This document shows, in pieces, positions 26,201 through 36,929 of a stretch of DNA of 64,000 nucleotides. Position numbers and translations under genes: made by a program. The stretch lies in NCBI GenBank assembly GCA_029224185.1, contig CM055188.1, forward strand, positions 26,089,497 to 26,153,496, in the 5' to 3' direction. A model generated the notes under the pieces. It was not told the origin of the DNA. It saw only the letters and a list, made by a program, of their open reading frames with translations, and did not search any database. This DNA comes from Karalla daura (taxonomy: Eukaryota > Chordata > Actinopteri > Chaetodontiformes > Leiognathidae). The first letter of the stretch is position 1. The number at the start of each line of letters is the position of its first letter.

Positions 26201-28013
26201 GTGAAGTTATGGAACAATCTCTCATTTATAGAAACATTTTTGATACTGAAGAGGCAAATATGAACATATTCCGAATGTGATGAGTTTTATTGGGACACAA
26301 ACAATACTGCCCCCATATTCACAGTAGTTTGCATGTAACTGCTTCTGTTTGGATTTGGAAGTTAATAGCATATTTTACTGAAGTGTGAGGTGAAATGTCA
26401 GCGTACAGTTCCTCCTCAGTATCTGGTTCCTCCTCAGTATTTGGTTCCTCCTCAAATTCTGGCTTGTATATCTAAGTGTAAAGCCTATGTGTGGGTGCCA
26501 GATAAGCATGAAAGTCGATCAGATCTGCTCAGAAATTGACTAAATATTAAATAGGATTAAAATAGTATTGTAAATAGAGGTTGAAAAAAGCATCTGATTA
26601 AGCTCATGTTCTGTAGCTCTTATTCAGACACGGATATGCTCCATTCAAGCATTCCAGGTCTCCTTTAGGTCAAATTTAAGGCAGTTTTTATTGTATTTTG
26701 TCTGCTTTGTTTTGTGTAATGTATCCCTTAATGTCTGTTAAATGTCTGCTGGCAGTGTATATGAAAGGATAAAAATGGCTGGCTCATTGGCTAAATTAGC
26801 TGTAGGGAATTACCTTGTCTTGCTCTTCTGTTTGTTTCCCCTTTTCCAGGCACTACAGGATTGATGTTGACCTGCCATTTCGTCTCCAGCCTGACTCTAT
26901 CGAGAGTCCACGTTGTTTACGGGCTCGTGTGATTCGCTCACTTTTCCATTTATATGAGCCATTCGACTTGCGTGTCTCAAAAATTCCTGCCCTGCCAGAA
27001 TCCACACCCACAACCTTGCTCAACTCCAAGGTACGTGAACTCGGGCTTCATCAGTTACATTTGATTGTTTTTATTTTATTTCTCATCATCCTGAAGTGCA
27101 GGATGGTTTACCTTTTGAAAGTTGCATATACATGTGATATTTCCAAATGCATTGATTCCCTCTGAAATTAGGAGTGATGTGGTGCAGGAATAGTTTGCCA
27201 TCATCACTGTTTAGTCTCATCCCAGATTTAAGAAAGTCTGGAAATTCAAGGCGAAAATAAAGTTGAACTTGTTTGAAGTCCCAGATTGATTTAGCATGCA
27301 ACACAGTTTATGCCTGTCTTTGTGTGTCTGTAAGATCAGACTGTGAAAGATCAAATTTATGTACCTAATGTTTCCTATTGCAGTGTTTACTGTTCTGGGT
27401 CAGAAAAGTGTCAGGGACAAGGCCTGAGCCAGTGTGGGAGTTCAACTTCAAGTTTCTAAAGCAGGTAAAGAAAACGTTTAATTACGTTTACACATTTACA
27501 CAGTTTGTCATAGCATGTAGATGTTGCAACTTCTCGTCAATCATTGCACATTTCTGTGATCATCCCCGTCTCAGCAGGGAAATGGGAGGAATGGCTGTGT
27601 CAAATCCCTGCGCATGCCCTCACAATATGAAGATGTCCACAAGAACCCAGACTCCGACTGCTACATGCTTCAGATCACCACCCTCAACTTTATCTTCACC
27701 CCTGTGGTCATGGGAATGACACTGACTATGGTCAGTTACTCCAATAGGTTTTTATTTGTGTCAATCTGAACCAAGTTCCATCAGTTTCTCCCCCAACTGG
27801 TTTGTTTCTGGTTTCCTCTCACAGTTCACCATCAACGTTAGCACAGACATGCGCCACCACCGTGTTCGTCTGCTGTTCCAGGACTCTCCGCTGCTGCAGC
27901 GGGGGAAGAAGAGGACGGATCAGGGTGGGACCCAGGTGGTGCTGGACCCTGTGCAGAGTGTGAGGCTCATTGACTGGTGGCATCCACAGTACCCTTGCTC
28001 ACCTTACACGTAG
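23154..28013 (+). CDS. tmem183a: TMEM183A, transmembrane protein 183A (gene, 8 exons)
   Basis: Joined exons 23154-23217, 23551-23640, 25211-25381, 25483-25642, 26850-27030, 27384-27464, 27575-27730 and 27825-28013 give 363 aa, close to the human protein of about 376 aa. All junctions are GT-AG and keep frame. Recognisable family blocks are [84 protein letters not shown] and WWHPQYP. One hydrophobic span near residues 284-304 is the likely membrane segment. Residues about 119-165 look like an F-box. Acidic and lysine-rich low-complexity sequence (about 70-108) precedes it. Molecular function is not established. Start chosen at [14 protein letters not shown] by homology; the frame stays open upstream, so a longer N-terminus is possible. 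Confidence 0.95.
23551..23640 (+). CDS. tmem183a: tmem183a coding exon 2
   Basis: Encodes [20 protein letters not shown] and a following alanine-rich stretch, one of the most conserved blocks of the family. It lies between TTCCTCAG and GAAG|GTAACT. Confidence 0.95.
23978..24150 (+). mobile_element. SINE-like teleost repeat fragment in tmem183a intron 2
   Basis: The order CATCCATCCATCATCTTACC, GTTGCCAGTCGATG, CACACTCTCTCATTTACACC, TATGAACAACTTGGAGTTTC is the degenerate form of a very common fish repeat ('...gccagtccatcgcagggc...cattcacacctacgggcaatttagagt...'), recognised from memory. Confidence 0.55.
24200..25210. other. rest of tmem183a intron 2, nothing recognised
   Basis: AT-rich intronic sequence without an exon, RNA gene or clear repeat family. 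The only ORF (86 aa, minus strand, 24595-24855) resembles nothing I know. Confidence 0.5.
25211..25381 (+). CDS. tmem183a: tmem183a coding exon 3
   Basis: Begins [10 protein letters not shown], matching the family, then a poorly conserved acidic stretch ([12 protein letters not shown]) and a lysine/arginine-rich end (RKKKNKRRK) that could act as a nuclear localisation signal. Both ends are phase 1; donor G|GTAAAT. Confidence 0.9.
25483..25642 (+). CDS. tmem183a: tmem183a coding exon 4 (F-box-like segment)
   Basis: Encodes [18 protein letters not shown] then FALICRDAW and FWTRLYRR. The spacing of the proline, the leucine-rich helix, 'RPED', 'CR.AW' and 'FW..LY' follows the F-box pattern. It ends in phase 2 before AG|GTGAGG. 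Confidence 0.95.
26408..26461 (+). repeat. 18-bp tandem repeat, 3 copies, in tmem183a intron 4
   Basis: GTTCCTCCTCAGTATCTG, GTTCCTCCTCAGTATTTG and GTTCCTCCTCAAATTCTG are adjacent. The first two differ by one base; the third is more diverged. Confidence 0.9.
26850..27030 (+). CDS. tmem183a: tmem183a coding exon 5
   Basis: Encodes [18 protein letters not shown], then [18 protein letters not shown] and [15 protein letters not shown], all close to the mammalian sequence. It ends in phase 0 at AAG|GTACGT. Confidence 0.95.
27384..27464 (+). CDS. tmem183a: tmem183a coding exon 6
   Basis: Twenty-seven codons, starting [11 protein letters not shown] and ending [12 protein letters not shown]. Phase 0 at both ends; donor CAG|GTAAAG. 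Confidence 0.95.
27575..27730 (+). CDS. tmem183a: tmem183a coding exon 7 (membrane segment)
   Basis: Encodes [13 protein letters not shown] and the hydrophobic [18 protein letters not shown]. The acceptor reads TCAGCAG|GGA, a tandem NAGNAG, so the exon may start at 27575 or 27578 and include or lose one glutamine. Donor ATG|GTCAGT. Confidence 0.93.
27825..28013 (+). CDS. tmem183a: tmem183a coding exon 8 (C-terminus)
   Basis: Encodes [20 protein letters not shown], a glycine/lysine-rich loop, [20 protein letters not shown] and the stop TAG. The mammalian C-terminus has the same WWHPQYP ending. Confidence 0.95.
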   Translation, partial: FTINVSTDMRHHRVRLLFQDSPLLQRGKKRTDQGGTQVVLDPVQSVRLIDWWHPQYPCSPYT

Positions 28014-28421
28014 AGGTTTCACCCTCTCAGTTCCTGCTACAGCAGAACGCTGCTGTGGCCTCGTCCCACTCAAACATGAACATCTCGATGGATGATTCGG
28101 TAGAACCGTGGATCACATGATTTTAAAAGTTCCTGCACATATTTGACTGGCTTGAGACGAAATACGACCATAATCTTCCAGTGTTCGATATGTTGCAAGC
28201 CCATCTACCACAACAACTTCCAAGAATCATAGTTTGTCTTGCACTGGCTGTAGATGTAAATCACAAACTGCAGAGTTTTCCAGTATGATCATTCTTAGAG
28301 AGACTGGGCTTGTTGTCGGTGTACACAAAGCTTCCAGGTCCAGATAGTGGCAGCGCCTCTGCTTTTTCCCCTCGGCATCACGTTTCCTGAGTCTCTCTGA
28401 AGAGGTCAGACAGTAGGGCTG

Positions 28422-28427
28422 AATAAA
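28422..28427 (+). terminator. proximal AATAAA poly(A) signal of tmem183a
   Basis: Canonical hexamer about 410 bp after the tmem183a stop. Confidence 0.45.
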
Positions 28428-29916
28428 ATGGAAGAGGAATCAAAAAGTATTAACTAGAAAACTTTATATTTTATTTACCTGCCATCACAATCATTTTTTT
28501 TCCCACTTCCTTTTCAATAGTCCTGAAATGGCAGTCTCAAGTTTAGAAATTTGCCTTTGAGAAGTTTTGAATCAAAATAACTGCGTATAATGATCACATT
28601 ATCGAGCATCTTGTTTCATCTTATTATTATTTTTTTAGCTCAGCCCTACAAAACTGGCGCAGAGGTGAATGTGCACTTGGAGCTGCCAGTTGCATAAAAA
28701 GATTCTCAAGTATGCCATTATATTACACAGACGCTGACAGCTATGTTTGCATGCACATACTTTTTAGGTTTTCCTTTATATAGGAAAAAAAACATTCCTA
28801 CTAAACTTTTTACAAGATTAGTAAAGTTAATACTTAATTTTTATGCTCTGTTTAAATGGAGTGACGCACAATCAGTGAAAACAAATAATGGTTTTGATTC
28901 AGAATATGCCTTTAATGTGGCACAGCAAATATCCAAATTTCATTTAATACATAATGAATGTGCACGCAAACATAGTTGCTGTTTGATGTTGTATCTATGT
29001 GTAATGGTTTACAATGATGGAACATTTTGTAACATTGTCCCTAGTTTATATCATCCTCGCTCTGCAACTTTTTCTTGAAAAATATCATATTTTTCGATGA
29101 GTAATTTACGGCAGCCTTACTTGGTACAGTAGGATTATGGACACTGCTCTAAACTTGAGGGGCCAAAGTGACGATTTACCTCAGATGTCATTCACTCATC
29201 TACTTGTCAATGCAGTGTTTATTTTTCTTTGGGCGCTTATTGGCTAAAAATAAACACAAAAGTCACGATTGTCTCAATTTTTAGCCTTGTGTGAGCAGTT
29301 TTCCCTGCCGCCTCCTGTAGAATCTCAGTTTTTACTTTACATGGCTCAAATTTCTTGGAAGTTTTCTGTTTTATGAATATTGAATGTGAGTAGAATCATA
29401 CCAATCACATGCTTGATTATGGTTGTGAGGGGAGGCTATCATTGACATTGATCTATCATATCAGATGCAGTCAGAAAAGAAACAAAACAAACACAAACAC
29501 ATTTAACCTGAACTGATTTGCACATGTAGTACTCCCAAGTTAGAAATTAAATGGCTCAACCACAGACAGGCATCACTTCTAGTGATTTCTTTTAAAAAAG
29601 AATGTGCTGTTTATCAGCTGTTTGTTTTGTTCAGTGGTCTTGTTTTCTCAGACTCGAGCTGCACTGTGTCATTTTGTGCCTGAGAAAACAACACGCGTGC
29701 GTGCGTGCGTGTGTGTGTAAACACAAGAAGCAGATCAGTTTTACTGAGTGACGAGGCTATTATGTCTCGTCGGTGTAGTTAAATTTGTTGTGGTGTCATG
29801 TCGGGTGCTTTCATTTTGAAAAATGACCGGATGCTTTGTATGTTTTGAGAAGTGTCATGTTGCACCGGTGTCTGACATCCGGCTGCGCTCATACTGAAGT
29901 TATCTTGCTGCACTGA

Positions 29917-29922
29917 AATAAA
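29917..29922 (+). terminator. distal AATAAA poly(A) signal of tmem183a
   Basis: Canonical hexamer within GAAATAAAAACTG, about 1.9 kb after the stop, followed by a T/C/G-rich stretch (CTCCTTGCCCTCTGTCCTG). Confidence 0.5.
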
Positions 29923-30387
29923 AACTGAAACTGCCCATCCAAAATGCCTCCTTGCCCTCTGTCCTGAACTATTGACACATAGTCATATTGCATTTTGCTT
30001 CCCTCTGGTGGTTGTACCAGATGTTAGCTCTGCTCTCCATCTGCTATCTATGCATTACATAACTGAAGTTTTCTACATGTCGTCCGAGGTCTTGCATCAC
30101 ATCTCTCATCATACGAACCAGCTGCCATTCATGTTGTTGGTGTTCGTAGAACTCTGCTACCTGGAGCTGGGAAAGAATAGCCTTAAAATATAGCAGCCAG
30201 ACATGAGGGGGGGCTTCAAAACTACAGATCTGCCTGTCTACTGACCAGTCTCAACACGCTATCGAGTAAAAGTTTATGCTGTGCTTTTTTTTCAATTGCA
30301 CAGTGCGCAAGGATGTACAGACAAATACAGGACACAGGAAAGGGGAGAAAAATACACAGTGGATGTTTGTCTGTGCTCAGAGAGTAA

Positions 30388-30520
30388 GTATCTATCCATC
30401 CATAATCTTATCTGCATTGTACACGCTAGTATGGAGATTTGCTGGTGTCTATCTCCAGCTCACATGAGAGTATACAGAGAATACACCCTGGACAGGTTGC
30501 CATTCGCTTGCAGGACTATA
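30388..30520 (+). mobile_element. SINE-like teleost repeat fragment
   Basis: CTATCCATCCATAATCTTAT...TATCTCCAGCTCACATGAG...ATACACCCTGGACAGGTTGC is a diverged copy of the same fish repeat family as 19800-19935 and 23978-24150 ('gggtacaccctggacaggtcgcca'). Confidence 0.55.
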
Positions 30521-30932
30521 TAAAGAAGAAAAAAAAAGTACAAAAATGTAGTGTAAGACCATATGAAGACAAGACCACTTTGAATAGGTGCCATAGAGTA
30601 GCAATTAAAGCTGCTAAACCAATAATTATTTAGACCTAAGGTGAATTGACAATGAAAATACAGAAAGCTTTGGAATATTGTGAATCCTTACACTGACACA
30701 CTGGTTAGAAATGAGATGAAGCTTGATTCAAGATTTTTTTTGTCTTGGATTAAGTGTGATGGACCTGTGTGTGCAAAACAAAAGAAAAAAGAATATGGAA
30801 AATGTAAAAAAATATTTTTTAAAATGAAGACAAGCTTTATGCCTTTATTTGATCAACTGTATATATTATTTACAATTTGATCTACATATTACTATCACTT
30901 ATCTGTGCATACTATGAGAACTTTCCTATTGT

Positions 30933-30933
30933 G

Positions 30934-30971
<38 letters not shown>

Positions 30972-30994
30972 CAGAGAGAGAGAGAGAGAGAGAG
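30933..30994 (+). repeat. (TA)n(GA)n compound microsatellite
   Basis: Two TATA runs separated by a C, followed by CAGAGAGAGAGA of about 20 bp. Confidence 0.9.
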
Positions 30995-31239
30995 ACAAAA
31001 GAGTGAGACAGGTAGGAAGAGAGATAATTATGCAGAAAAATGTTCTAAATTAAAATATGCACAATTTAATATATCTTCATAAAGTACAAAAATATATAAT
31101 GTTCATTCAAAATGTAAAACTGCAACACACAAGAGGAAATAAAATGAAAGTTCTGTTGGTCTTGGAAGAAGTGTTCTGGCTAAACTTAGGGCCCTCTTAA
31201 AACTTCCTTTGCAGTCAACAGGCATCATGTCATCGCCTC

Positions 31240-31602
31240 AAAATAGCCGCGGACGAGACCCGCTTCGAAAACTATATTTCCCGTGAGCCTCCGCGGCTGC
31301 GCTGTGCCATTGGTGGTGGCACAGGTGACCACAGACGCTCCGGGTTATGACAACATCTCGACGGCCAAAACGAAAACAAATTAGCCTCCGTGGTTGCAGG
31401 TAGAGCACGCTGCAACTTGGTGGTGGAAGTACGCAGAAAGTTTAAGACCCGCGAGGGTTTTTCCCCCCGTTTTAGCGCGACTTGCTTCCTCCTGCGGTGG
31501 TTCCTGACTGGCAGGTTTGCTGTGATCAGTGCGCACCAGAGAAGTGGGCACACGCACTTTTCCTGAACCTGCCTCCTCTGCTCTGTGTGACCTTCACGTC
31601 GG
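31240..31602 (+). promoter_or_regulatory. tfeb: CpG-rich promoter and probable tfeb leader exon
   Basis: About 360 bp with far more CG dinucleotides than the flanks. It contains AACTATATTTCCCGTGAGCC, which resembles the ACTACAATTCCC-type ZNF143 promoter element, and an inverted CCAAT box (ATTGG) about 40 bp later. It ends in a strong donor (GTCGG|GTAAGTG at 31603). No convincing ORF is present. Lying downstream of tmem183a on the same strand and upstream of tfeb, it is best read as the main tfeb promoter with a non-coding first exon; the assignment is inference. Confidence 0.55.
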
Positions 31603-34600
31603 GTAAGTGATATTTCACCACTGAAATTTAGCTCCTGCTACAATACCACCGACACCTCTGAGGGGGAAACTCAAAGTGCGTATTTCACACACACACACAC
31701 ACGCACGCACACAGCCGCAAAGTTTCTGATTCAGTTTTAAAGTGAAAGCTAAGTCAAGTTTGTTGTGGTTTGCCCTCTGGAAATTCAAGTCCACAACACT
31801 CTGTGGTACGCAATTGAAAATGTTTGCAAAGTGTGTGTCTGTGTGCGACATGAAAGTTTACAGCAGCGCAAATTGCCCTTCACCCATTTGTCCAGTGTCC
31901 AGCTCACAACATTACCAAGCTGAACAGAATAACTGTTGCACTCTCATGTGCAACCACATATATCAAAACAGCCGTTCAAAATAACATAAGGTGTCCCTTT
32001 TCAAGTTTATTTTCCTCCCAGATATTATTCCTATAGTAGCAAACAATTGAAATAAAAAGCCAGCAGGGACAAGTGAGGGGGTTGGACCATAATGCACCAC
32101 TTTCTCCAATTTACTGTCATCACTGACTCTCTGCTTAGAGTGGCTCCTCTTGCCATTTATAAGCAGTAGCCAGGGCTGGTATCAGTAACAACACCTCAGC
32201 CCTGGGGTATGCTGCTATGTATAAGCTCAGCTGTGACTGTAAACTGCACAGACCATAATAATCTGTTGCTTATTCCTGTACCTTTCTTGAAACTTCTGCA
32301 TGGTTCGGACACCAAAATAATGAAGGCAACAGTGACTATTTATGCCCCCTTTGTCCCCCTCTGGAGTGCCGGTTTTGATTACATACTGTGTGCTTATTAT
32401 TAGTGTGCGTACGTGTTGAATGGAGGGTAGATGTGGCCACACGCTATTCTGCAATGCAATGTCAACATTTTATTCCTATAATATCTTTGAGATGTACGTT
32501 GGATTAAGCTGCTACGTGAGATACGTATTTTACAGTGTTTTACTGTAAAAAGTGGTTTAAATATTTGACTTAATGTTTGTGCCATGGCGATTTATTTCCC
32601 AATCTGTGCAGTTTTTACCATTGCCGCTTTTGGATAGTGAAAGCAGTGCTTTGTACGTTGACCAGATTAGTCCTCTTAACTCCAACCCGGGTTAAGATTG
32701 ACCCGTACGTCTCCCTAAACTTGTGTGTAACCGCTCATCACCCAAAGTATTTGACATTAAAAGCCTCCTCAGTGACCTCACTCCCTGGCCACTGTTATTA
32801 TCCATACCATTCTTCACAGACACAATAACGCTTGAAGGTCAGTACAGGAAGATCTCAGGAGGTCTGATAATTTGTGAGCTGTGTTTTTTTTTTGAATGTG
32901 TGTTTACAAACGTAACTTGAATTCCTCTGCGCAGGCGAGATAAAAGAAAAGATAGAAATGTGCCTCGAGACATAACCATGAGCACTGCATTATTCAGGCG
33001 TCTGCTGGTGGCGGCCATGTTGTGTCACAAAACACTATGATGACAGCTTATAAAGTGAGTTACCAAAAATAGAAAATCAAGAGCCTGGCTATCCCATTAA
33101 ACTATGGATATGATTACCGTAGTTATGACATAGACTACAGGAGGAATTGCGGCCACATAAACCACACAGGAATAGTATGCAGCAAATGCAATCAGCAATT
33201 CATCAATCTTGTTAATGATTGTAGGTTGGTAGAAATGTGTTGGGAAACTGAAACGTTCATTAGTTTATCCTTTCTTCGAGTCACTTTCAGGAAAGATTTA
33301 TTTTGCTGGGAAGTTGCAAAATATGCTGAGAACAGTGAACCACACAGACTCTGTGGGTTTCTTGGTGACACGTGTCTTTTCTTTTTTTGTTCCCCGGTGT
33401 GGGGAAAAGAGAACTTCCATCCTTTGGGTTTTCTTCACTGTTGCTGCAACATAGAGATTATCATTCACATGGCAAGGGGGCAGGTTCAGGTCCAGGGGTG
33501 TGGGAATAACAAGAGGTATCTTCACACATTCACACCCTGCCACAGATATGGAACTCATGATGAGGGTAGTCTCTGTATTACAACACTGAGGATTCTTTCA
33601 GTAACACTAAAGTGGCTAAGAGTTATGTCATTAGATGGTTAAACCTGAAATACCGTTCTCCTTGAATTACTCTCTTTCACCGTCCTTGTCTGCTATGTCT
33701 GCAAATCCATGAATGAATTAGCATCTTTACGTCGTGTGATAGATCTGGCGCGCAGCGACATTAGCATTGTCTTGTAATTTTATCATGCGCCTCAGAGCGT
33801 GTTTAGGTTATGTCTCTAAGAATGTCTCTGAACTAAAATCTAAATACATATCTTGCTGTTTATCCAGCCAATGCAGATTTTATAAGTGCTGTCCCTTGCT
33901 CCATCTTCACTTGTTCACCTTATCCAAAGTGCTTTATTTGTAAATGACAGTACTTGTCTGGTTTTTGGGCATATATTCAAACATAGAATAAATCTAAATG
34001 TACAAAAATCTGTGAAACAAATTGTTTTCAGTTGAGTTTATGTCAGAAAATATAATCAGATTATCACAATTTATTTTATTTGTTCTACAAAGTCTCCCAA
34101 AACTGGAATTCGATAGTAATTATTATTCCCCTAAAAGGAAAATATAATAGATATCTGTTGTTTAGACTGTTACCTGTTCTACACCGAATCTCTCTGTCCT
34201 TGCCAAAACAAGTGCATGTGTATATTTGTGTGTGTGTGTACGCAGTTTGGAAGCTGAGAAAGGGACAGATGCACACAGAGGAGACAGAGGGGTTATTGAG
34301 TGCACACAGCATGAGGGGTCAGGGGTTAGCTAACATACCGAGCTGTGAGGTCACTGTCAGCAAGGTCAGAGGTGAGTGGCCAGTATGTAGAGCAGTGGTG
34401 ATGCCTGACAAAGTGATCAGCTTGTCCCCAATAGCACAGTGGCAACGTCCTCCAGCCAGCAAAGGAAAACAGAGTCAAGTTTCAGGCACAAAAACAGTCA
34501 CTGCTCTAACTGAATGTTCTCATCTCCAAACTACTGTCTGGTACTGGAGTGTTTCCCTGGCCCGGCCTGTGCTCATCAGGGATATGTGGGATCACCTTAT

Positions 34601-34652
34601 CACAGAAGTGCACAAATTAGCAGAGGCACTGCATCCTGTGTGCATGGAAAAG

Positions 34653-34673
34653 TGTGTGTGTGTGTGTGTGTGT

Positions 34674-34704
<31 letters not shown>
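34653..34704 (+). repeat. (GT)n microsatellite
   Basis: About 50 bp of GT repeat with one GA interruption. An interrupted CA tract follows at about 34818-34852. Confidence 0.92.
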
Positions 34705-36852
34705 ATATTTTCAGCCTCATTGCACTCATGTCCGCTTGTAAGTGTTGGGGATGAGGTTAATTTTCTTCAGGTAAACAGAAGCAGCCCTGAACACCTCCTC
34801 ACTCCCTCCCTCACAAAGACACACACACACAAGCACACACACACACACACATGCACTCTGACTTTGCTCAATGAATGTACTCTAGTGTGAAAGCACATCA
34901 GGTGTGTGTGTAAACAGAGCTTGTTCGTTTGCCATATGGACAGATCCCTCATGACTGGGACTAGTTTTTCTTTGTGACTGGGCCGAGGAAAAATGTGAAT
35001 GAGGAAGCGTCCTCATGGTTCTTCTTGTATCCCTTTAAAAAGTGAAACACAACAAGAAACAAATAACTTTATATACTAAAGGTCGGACATTTTCCACCGC
35101 AGGAGAGATGGCGTGGCATGTGCTGTGTGACAGCATGACCCATGATTTCTCAGAGGTGAGTGTGGGTGGGACATTGGAGGGCATGTGCTTCAATGTGTGA
35201 CTCCACTTCCTCATTGTATCTCCACTCCATTGTTTCACATCCCCTTTTTGACTGACAGACAGTAGTGGGTGGGCTTGCGTCTTGTCTCTTCTCTCTGTAA
35301 GAATGGCGTCTCAGCTGAATTTGTTAGCAGAAATCACAGCTGCCCTGTTGTCAGTGTTCGGACAATGTGTTTGTTAGTGTGAACTGCAGGGGTCTGCACT
35401 CTGTGACTCTGGCTCTCTCACAGAAGACCCACAGCGGAGTTATACTTTCGTCTGCCTATTAAGTTGTTCATCCCCGGCAAGCTTTATCACACTTTGATTA
35501 GGTACAATAGTGCAACAAAGAAAAAGAAAGGAACTTTGACTTCTTGTCTCAAGTTGAATTTCCATGAAACAAACAAATTATTGGAAGATTATGAAGGACC
35601 TTTTTTCTTTTTATGACGAGAATGCTGTTGATGAAAGATGTTGAAAGAATTAGTTTCGTTTACGAAAATGGGAAATAGGAATTCTGCATCTTGCCCACAT
35701 AATGTTGTGTATTCTCTCTATTCAGGTTCATCAGTTCTGGTGTCAGTGTTTTTAGACTAACAGCATACAGAGCAGAGTTGAGAGTTGTTTCTCTGAACTA
35801 CATTTTTGATCGGTTGCGGTCTCTTTTCAAGGCGTCAGAAAAATCAGCTTTTATGAGGATGTTACATGACCCACAGATGACTCATGACATGGCTGTGCTT
35901 ATATGCTCATATTGGATCTCATGTCTGCCTTTGATTTGACAGACTACGAGGGTTTTCAGCATGTGACTGCAAATGCTGGAAACCACAGACTTGTTTTCGT
36001 GTCTCATCATATCTTTTTTACAGTGGAAGGTTCATTATTTCCCCGCAGTTCCTTAAGGCTCATGCCTTGCGCCTGGCCTATTGATCCACATTTGACCTCT
36101 TACTCATATAGTCATGGCACTGTTCAGTTGTTTCATTTTTACTGTTATTGTTAATGTAAGTGAGTCAGTCTACAACAGACGGGCAGTCAAAGATTTAAAG
36201 ATTTTTTCTTTTTTGTACTCTCCTGTATGCGATAGGACACACAGTATAGATGAATTGAAATGCTGTTCCTCTCTCAGCTAGGACTTCAGTGCCATGCCAT
36301 GCTGACAGTAGTAGTTAAAGTAAAAGAGGAAGAAGAAGGAGATGTATCCTTTTGCACTTTCTAAATCAGCGTCAACATAGTTGTGGTACTTTTGAAATGA
36401 AGTGCCTCAGTTTCATGCTCAGCATATGATATTTAACAATGGTTAACTGGCCCCGGTCACTCATCTCTCTCTATCCGAACTGAGATAGATTCAGTGCAGA
36501 TTATCTGTTAGATATCTCAGCAGAACAAATGCCCCCCTTGCAATCAGTAGTCGGCGCTCTTCTCACTGTAAAAGCACTCCAGTCTGCTGGGATTAGTGAA
36601 GATAAAAAGCATGGTAATTTTAGCAGTGGCACTCTGTAATCTCTCCCGGTTAAGTGACATTTTTTTTTATTGGATAATTCCTTCTCCATTAGGTTTAGCC
36701 TTACTCTTTGTCAGAATTAATGCCAGTGGAACTGATTTACTGTATATGGTTGTGTGTGTGTGAGTCTGTGTATAGAGACAGAATTCCTTTGTCTGCACCC
36801 CATATTTGGTCTGAGGACGAGAAATGGATGCTGATCTGGTTAGCATGCAGGA

Positions 36853-36854
<2 letters not shown>

Positions 36855-36928
<74 letters not shown>
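36855..36928 (+). repeat. 74-bp (CA)n microsatellite
   Basis: Uninterrupted AC repeat. All overlapping ORFs are poly-HT or poly-CV artefacts. Confidence 0.97.

Positions 36929-36929
<1 letters not shown>

Larger units (their letters stand above)
28014..29930 (+). other. tmem183a: tmem183a 3' UTR (extent inferred)
   Basis: AT-rich sequence with no ORF of interest between the stop codon and the stronger of two poly(A) signals. A short and a long 3' UTR are both possible. A (GCGT)n/(GT)n repeat sits at about 29690-29720. Confidence 0.5.

Noticed and set aside
33226..33642. 138-aa ORF in the tfeb 5' intron
   Set aside because: No family resemblance, no splice signals matching neighbours, ordinary composition for chance.
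34080..34679. 199-aa ORF, the longest in the window
   Set aside because: It ends in a (GT)n-derived CVCVCV tail and has no recognisable domain, so chance is more likely.
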